Shown: positions 59,801 to 64,000 of the stretch, one piece after another
Position numbering within the stretch: the stretch's first letter is position 1
Layout of the letters: each line of letters begins with the position of its first letter
Assembly (NCBI RefSeq): GCF_910592395.1
Contig: NC_088313.1
Span: 7,876,501-7,940,500, forward strand
Direction: 5' to 3'
DNA length: 64,000 nt
Origin: Lineus longissimus
Lineage: Eukaryota > Nemertea > Pilidiophora > Heteronemertea > Lineidae
Program-made: the position numbers and the translations under genes
Notes under the pieces: model-generated
Told to the model about the DNA's origin: nothing
The model's database searches: none
Seen by the model: only the letters and a program-made list of their open reading frames with translations

Positions 59801-62731
59801 CACAAACTTGAAAAAATAATGACTATATCCATGTAGCGAAACGACCTACGATGTAGCGAAACGACCTACATCCATGTAGCGAAACGACTCCACCCATGTA
59901 GCGAAACGTCCTCCATGTAGCGAAACGACCGTACCCATCTTGTAGCGAAACGACTCCACCCATGTAGCGAAACGACCTACCATGTAGCGAAACGACCGCC
60001 ACATGTAGCGAAACGACTTGTAGCGAACTGGCAATGTAGCGAAACGACAGTAAACCGTATTTTTGTCGACCTTAGATTCAGATTAAGGTCAGCTTGGATA
60101 TTTGATTGTAACACTGTTATTTGTAGACTTCACAAATGCGGGCCCCAGAAAGTGTTTTTCAAAGGGGCCTGGACGACATCAACTGATAAACTCGAATGAA
60201 ACAGGGTCAATGTGCTCACCGTATAAATATTTGGTGGTTAGGAATTCATCCTGGTTAAGAAACATGCTACATGCATAGTATATAGGTCAAACCAAAGTTA
60301 GTATGACATGTGATGTATCACTGCTTGGAGTACCTACCATAAAAATATCATCGATAAGCGACATATAGTCCTTTTTACCTTTTTTCGTTTTGGCCTCGTG
60401 ATGGCCAAGTTGAGAATAAGATCGGATCCAAATTCGGTTTCCGAGGTTGGCAGTATCTAAAACCATACCCACATACCCATATGCCAATTTTTTCCAGGTT
60501 GGGCAATCCAATGACGGTTTAAGTATTGTTAAAGGAAAAAAATCTGTCGATATTTCCACCGGATGTGGTACGCAAATGGGAATATCTTCGGGTACCAAAT
60601 TTAAAGTTCATAGCTTTAGCGGTTAAGAAAGGTGCCATAGTTACACTCAAATGGCCAGTTTACGCCATTTGACCTATGTAACCTTGAAAAGTAGGGCAAA
60701 TACAAAACCCGCAGGATATGTGATGTATCCTAGCAAAGAGAACCTACCTTAAAAGTTTAATCGAAAACGAGTCGCTCATAAGAGAGATATCACATTTTTT
60801 AAGGTTTCCAATTCTAGCCCCCTGGTGGCCAAATCAAGAATCACAGCGGATCGAAATTCGATGTCAGAGGTTACATGACATAGGGAGTCATCTGTACCAA
60901 ATTTCAAGTTCATAGCTTTAGCAGTTAAGAAACGTGCCATAGTTACACTCAAACGGCCGCCATTTGACCTCTGTGACCTTGAAAATTAGGTAAAAAAAAC
61001 AACAAACCGTATGATATGTGATGTGTCCTTGCTAGGAGAACCTACCATAAAAATGTTATCGAAAACGAGTCACTCATAAGAGAGATATCACACTTTTTAG
61101 GTTTCACCTCTGGCTCCCTGGTTGCCAAGTCAAGAAACAGACCGACCGAAATTTAATCTCTGAGGTCATTTGACCTAGGGGTACATACAAGATTTCAAGT
61201 CAGTAACACCAGCGGTGACGCAACATGCTGCTATTAGTATTAACTAACGGCGATGCCGATAGCGAACTTTGACCTCTGTGACCTTGAAAAGTCAAATCAA
61301 AAACCCAAGTTATGTTTCAAGTACCCTTATGAGATGCATCTACGGTAACAATTTCATGATCTATATGGTAGACAAGCAGTCAAATTGCGCTAATTTTCAA
61401 TTTGAAAGAAGGTCTTGCCTAGGGATACCCACACACAAAGTATTCACCTTCTATAGGTCAAGTGGTTAAGAAACATGCAACTCTTTTGTCAAAAGTTAAT
61501 GACGGACGACGGGAGTCTCAGCGTGTCCGAATAAAGAAATGTTTTCCAATAAAGACTCGTCCAGATCTGGTATAGGCTGCTCATCTTACTCTTGTCATTC
61601 ATGGCACTGCAAATAGTGCGAGTGCTGAAGCTCCTGTCCTGACAGGGACACCCTAGAGCCAAGAGCCAAGGGCCGCGATAACTGTTTACTTACAGGACAG
61701 ATAGGCAGAGTACCGCCGAAGAGTGTCTCATTACTTGAATTGGCCAATTTCGAGAATTTGAGCAATATCATGCTGTTTTAAAACAATTTTGATTGCACTA
61801 ATTTGTGCAAGGCTACATGATACGGCAGGAATGACAAACACGTGTGATTGTACCCAGTGTATGAAGTGCAGACACAATGTACACTGTACCCCCGGTACAT
61901 TGGGCCATCTCATTACTTGAATTGGCCAATTTCGAGAATTTGAGCAATATCATGCTGTTTTAAAACAATTTTGATTGCACTATTTGTGCAAGGCTCCATG
62001 ATACGGCAGGAATGACAAACACGTGTGATTGTACCCAGTGTATGAAGTGCAGGCACAATGTACACTGTACCCGCGGTATTTTAAAGACGGCGTAACGATA
62101 GTACGATAAATAATCCAGACATGGTAGACTGCTGACAATATCACCATCCAGGTGGCGATGTCTTAAAACTTCACAAACGGTTACAAAATAAATCAATTTT
62201 TTATCAAGTACCAACCGCCGTATAGGGTAACGTACCTTTAGGCTAGGTCGGATTCCAAAATATCATTAGCCTTAGACCTTTTCTTTGGCTCGTGGCGGCA
62301 CTTGGCTCTTTAACGGAGTCTGGCTCTTGGCTCTTCTTGGCTCTCTGATTAGGGTGTGTGTCCCGTCCTGGCAGGACGACTAACGTTCAGTTTGAGTTTA
62401 CTTTAGGCCTACCTAGTCCTAGGGCGGCCTAGTAGTTACCTAACCTTTCAGCTTTATCCATTGTTTCCACCCCACCTTCAAGGAATTCTCTCATGTTGTT
62501 GGGCAAGGAGGGATCAGATGCCACAAGATTGACCACATCACCTCCAAGAGATAACTCCACCCCTAAATATTGCTTTCCATCATCATGATCATGATGATCA
62601 AGTGAAGAACTGAACTGGACCAATCTCATTTTGTGATACTTCCGCAAATTACCAATTCCTATGGAACTAATATTATTCGCACGTCCACCTTTCAGTGCCA
62701 ATGCACAAATGGACCGTGACAGACATAACAT
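50843..62731 (-). CDS. FAHD2A: FAHD2-like fumarylacetoacetate-hydrolase-fold protein (6 exons)
   Basis: Exons 62731-62445, 57158-56936, 52851-52792, 52118-51956, 51467-51359 and 50993-50843 join in phase to 330 aa; human FAHD2 proteins are about 314 aa. Exon 1 encodes a mitochondrial-type leader rich in Arg/Ser/Leu, then KMRLVQFSS and [15 protein letters not shown]. Exon 2 has [17 protein letters not shown] and [13 protein letters not shown]. Exon 3 has the metal-binding [11 protein letters not shown]. Exon 4 has [20 protein letters not shown] and [14 protein letters not shown]. Exon 5 has [10 protein letters not shown] and exon 6 [17 protein letters not shown]. The FAH fold binds a divalent metal through the Glu-x-Glu and Asp seen here; the FAHD2 substrate is not well defined. 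Introns of up to 5.3 kb are filled with repeats. The first donor (GTTAGG) is non-consensus but is the one that keeps phase. The coding sequence is intact. Confidence 0.9.
53885..54610. repeat. Inverted-repeat element in a FAHD2 intron
   Basis: GGTCAGAATGCAAAGGTACG...TTCTGCGCATGCGCA (53900-53945) is inverted at 54553-54600 (GCATGCGCAGAAGACC...CGTACCTTTAGCATTCTGACC). The enclosed 0.6 kb carries the tRNA-derived segment at 54263-54333. Confidence 0.65.
54263..54333 (-). repeat. tRNA-derived segment (SINE head or tRNA pseudogene)
   Basis: 71 nt on -, starting GTGCCATGGCCTAGTGGATA. Box A-like TGGCCTAGTGGA and a perfect box B GGTTCGAAACC are present. The ends GTG-CCA and TGG-T-CAC pair with one missing base. 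TTTTT follows immediately, as for a Pol III terminator. The D-arm resembles arginine tRNAs, but the anticodon stem does not pair cleanly, so I do not call a functional tRNA. Confidence 0.55.
54600..56225. repeat. Inverted repeat with ~260-bp diverged arms
   Basis: 54600-54860 and the reverse complement of about 55930-56200 share TACGTAAGATACCAAAGCAT, CAACAATATCAGA, GATATTGAGAAAGGAGATGG and GGCCAACATGTCTG, with many substitutions. The left arm holds a 43-codon open frame from ATG ([13 protein letters not shown]); the right copy has stops. It is an old foldback element or a segmental inversion-duplication. Confidence 0.65.
56508..56563 (+). repeat. Outlying copies of the minisatellite unit
   Basis: GTGGTCAAGACCTCAACAAT GACGC occurs twice in tandem, matching the 46-49 kb minisatellite (GGTCAAGACCTCATCAATGACAC) some 7 kb away. 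Confidence 0.6.
57239..60060. mobile_element. Foldback element with 'TGTAGCGAAACGAC' arrays
   Basis: The left arm (57239-57345) carries four inverted units ending ATGTAGTCATTATTTTT; the right arm (about 59811-60060) carries about eleven TGTAGCGAAACGAC units beginning AAAATAATGACTATATCCAT. The innermost and outermost arm sequences match in reverse complement, including the odd unit TGTAGCGAACTGGCA. The 2.4-kb interior holds the LINE fragment with the 158-bp triplication and otherwise no recognised gene. A small palindrome (GCACTTACGTAAG-type) lies near 57478-57507. Confidence 0.75.
58914..59540 (+). pseudogene. LINE reverse-transcriptase fragment with a 158-bp triplication
   Basis: Copies 58914-59071, 59072-59229 and 59230-59387 are almost identical. 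Each encodes the RT phrase [18 protein letters not shown], typical of LINE ORF2 C-termini. After the third copy the C-terminal sequence follows ([29 protein letters not shown]-stop at 59537). The repeated block is interrupted by stops (NH-stop-GTS), so it is noncoding. The phrase order is that of a single LINE tail, so the array arose by tandem duplication after insertion. Confidence 0.75.
60205..61520 (+). repeat. Long copy of the dispersed 'GACCTCTGTGACCTTGA' family
   Basis: Begins with the CAATGTGCTCACCGTATAAA signature, then has four internal modules of about 300 bp, each with TTTGACCTxTGTxACCTTGA, TATGTGATGTATC, CCTACCATAAAA and CCCTGGTGGCCAA. It ends in ACGGACGACGGGAGTCTCAG. The module start is shared with 52922-53000 (ATATTTGGTGATTAGGAATT). 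Confidence 0.75.
61633..62380. mobile_element. Inverted-repeat element with internal 182-bp tandem duplication
   Basis: Left end GTCCTGACAGGGACACCCTA...GAGCCAAGAGCCAAG; the right end reversed reads GTCCTGCCAGGACGGGACAC...GAGCCAAG. Inside, 61726-61907 and 61908-62078 are tandem copies (CTCATTACTTGAATTGGCCA ... GTACACTGTACCC), differing by a few bases. Confidence 0.65.
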
Positions 62732-63122
62732 TATTGCCTTGGACTTTGGTGAAATTGAGATAAATTGATTATTGTTTGCCAGTCACGTCAGTTTTGTTTG
62801 CTTTCATTGCTTGTTCAAGTTTTTGACTGTTGGTCATGTTATTGTTAGTGTCGTAGATGTCCATGAAAACATGGAAAAGGGGAAAACCCCAAAAACCAGG
62901 ATATTTCAGTTGGCAAAATTTCATTGTTAACTCTTTTTTTTGGAATGTACTATTGTCTAAACTATAAATTTCGTCTTCTTATGAATCGATATTGCTCTCG
63001 ATGATTAAAATTTATTTCATTAATCATGCTAATTAATTTTACTGTCTTTGCTGCATTGTTGTTATTCGTACAAGCGACAGTCGCAGAACACATGCTGCAA
63101 AAACTGTAGGCTACGTTCCAAA
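62732..63122. promoter_or_regulatory. Candidate bidirectional promoter between FAHD2-like and LMF1-like genes
   Basis: 391 bp separate two divergent start codons. No TATA box is evident at a fixed distance from either. Short AT-rich words (CATTAATCATGCTAATTAAT) lie near 63018-63040. Regulatory function is inferred from position only. Confidence 0.45.
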
Positions 63123-63333
63123 ATGGCCACATATGATGCTGCTGATGATGATGGTAGTGGTGATGGAGTTCGGCGACGTATTTTACAAAAACTAAGTACG
63201 GAAGTGAGACAAAATGAAAAAGTCGATAACGAAGAACAACTACAGCATGACCAAAATGCAAAGGTGGTGCTCGAATCGGGGTCATTTTGGCTGACCAGGA
63301 TTGTTTTTCTCCGGGCAATCGGTTTCATCTATT
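63123..63333 (+). CDS. LMF1: Lipase maturation factor (LMF1-like), first coding exon
   Basis: ATG 63123-63125 opens 70 codons to donor GTGAGT at 63334. The N-terminus is acidic (MATYDAADDDGSGDG), then basic (VRRRILQKL), and the exon ends in SGSFWLTRIVFLRAIGFIY. That end matches the start of the first membrane helix of LMF1, the ER protein needed for folding lipoprotein and related lipases; human LMF1 has a very similar FWLTRIVLLKALAF phrase. Only exon 1 lies in the window, so the call rests on about 20 residues. The frame is continuous upstream of ATG to 63048, but the ATG at 63123 fits the family N-terminus better. Confidence 0.7.
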
Positions 63334-63370
63334 GTGAGTAATATTATCCATGTTGGGCGAGACTTTTTTT

Positions 63371-64000
63371 ATGGCCGAGGATACGGGTACGGCAGCCGTA
63401 TCTGAACATTTTTTGGCTATTCGTACGGCAGTGATCTGAGCATGCGCAAAAGCATTCACCTCCGGTTACGTCACTGCCGTTTAGGTTTTTATAGTACGGC
63501 AGCCGTATCTGAAAATTTTTTGGCTATTCGTACGGCAGCTCGCCAAACTGCAGTTGTGGATTAAAGTGCCGCTTCGGCATCCGTTTCAGTCACTTCTCGA
63601 TCGTTCGAGACCTCCGAGTATACATCTTGCAAAAGTTTACATCTTCATATATTCTTTTTGCCTTTTCAAGTTCAGTAAACGATGAAAATTCGACATTTAA
63701 TTCAATTTCATATTGGGGATACGGCTGCCGTACCCGTAGTCAGTTCGTTTTTTTATTGGCCATAATGGCCGAGGATACGGGTACGGCAGCCGTATCTGAA
63801 CATTTTTTGGCTATTCGTACGGCCACCTCCGGTTACGTCACTGCCGTTTAGGTTTTTATACTAGTACGGCAGCCGTATCTGAACATTTTTTGGCTATTCG
63901 TACGGCAGCTCGCCAAACTGCAGTTGTGGATTAAAGTGCCGCTTCGGCGTCCGTTTCAGGCACTTCTCGATCGTTCGAGACCTCCGAGTATACATCTTGC
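63371..64000. repeat. Repeated block in LMF1-like intron 1
   Basis: 63371-63630 recurs at 63768 to the window end (GAGGATACGGGTACGGCAGC ... CGTATCTGAACATTTTTTGG ... CGAGACCTCCGAGTATACAT). The second copy lacks about 30 bp (around GTGATCTGAGCATGCGC). Within each, the submotif TACGGCAGCCGTATCTGAA occurs twice, and an inverted form (GATACGGCTGCCGTACCCGT) lies between them at 63718. The repeat may continue beyond the window. Confidence 0.8.

Noticed and set aside
59846-60034. Arginine/tyrosine/serine repeat peptide on the minus strand
   Set aside because: Translation of the TGTAGCGAAACGAC array.

Overview
The window is nuclear DNA of an animal, most likely a marine invertebrate. The evidence is spliced genes with GT-AG introns, a mitochondrial-type FAH-fold hydrolase gene, the first exon of a lipase maturation factor gene, and a repeat load (Ngaro/DIRS-type, BEL/Pao, PIF/Harbinger, non-LTR, TTAA-flanked and foldback elements) typical of molluscs, brachiopods, hemichordates and cephalochordates. 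I cannot place the phylum. There is no bacterial or phage gene organisation and no CRISPR array.

Layout. 0.5-5.4 kb: two decayed unrecognised coding regions (a lysine/serine-rich protein on + and a Ulp1/C48-type cysteine protease on -) among small inverted and tandem repeats. 5.84-13.56 kb: a minus-strand tyrosine-recombinase retrotransposon with spliced Gag, RT-RNase H and tyrosine recombinase. Its ends form the split direct repeats A1 ... B1-A2 ... B2 (69 bp and 75 bp, one mismatch per pair), which identifies a Ngaro/PAT-like element. 14.8-16.5 kb: a broken proline/glutamine-rich gene, possibly the upstream part of the Ulp1 gene with the retrotransposon sitting in its intron. 18.6-25.1 kb: a tail-to-tail pair of intact spliced genes, a PHD-finger/DUF6589-like protein (+) and a RecQ-type helicase (-); both reading frames carry through five introns. 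26.0-28.7 kb: a PIF/Harbinger element with a companion coiled-coil protein and a transposase broken by one TGA.

28.7-44 kb: mostly repeats. These are a foldback element whose arms carry 15-bp arrays, a palindromic element, two TTAA-flanked DNA elements, and a 7.6-kb BEL/Pao retrotransposon inserted in the second of these (LTRs about 1% different, 5-bp target duplication), itself carrying an antisense LINE fragment. 44.0-45.6 kb: an intact two-exon gene of unknown function. 46.4-49.5 kb: a 32-bp minisatellite interrupted by a palindrome. 50.8-62.7 kb: a six-exon FAHD2-like hydrolase gene on - whose introns hold inverted repeats, a tRNA-derived repeat, a second foldback element with 'TGTAGCGAAACGAC' arrays, and a LINE fragment with an exact 158-bp triplication. 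63.1 kb to the end: exon 1 of an LMF1-like gene on +, divergent from FAHD2 across 391 bp, with a repeated block in its first intron.

Probable host genes are FAHD2-like, LMF1-like and the 44-kb gene. The DUF6589/RecQ pair may be host genes or the two genes of a large DNA transposon. Most other coding sequence is mobile-element derived. Exon joins were inferred by matching splice-site phase by eye; no similarity search was run, and family assignments rest on recalled motifs.
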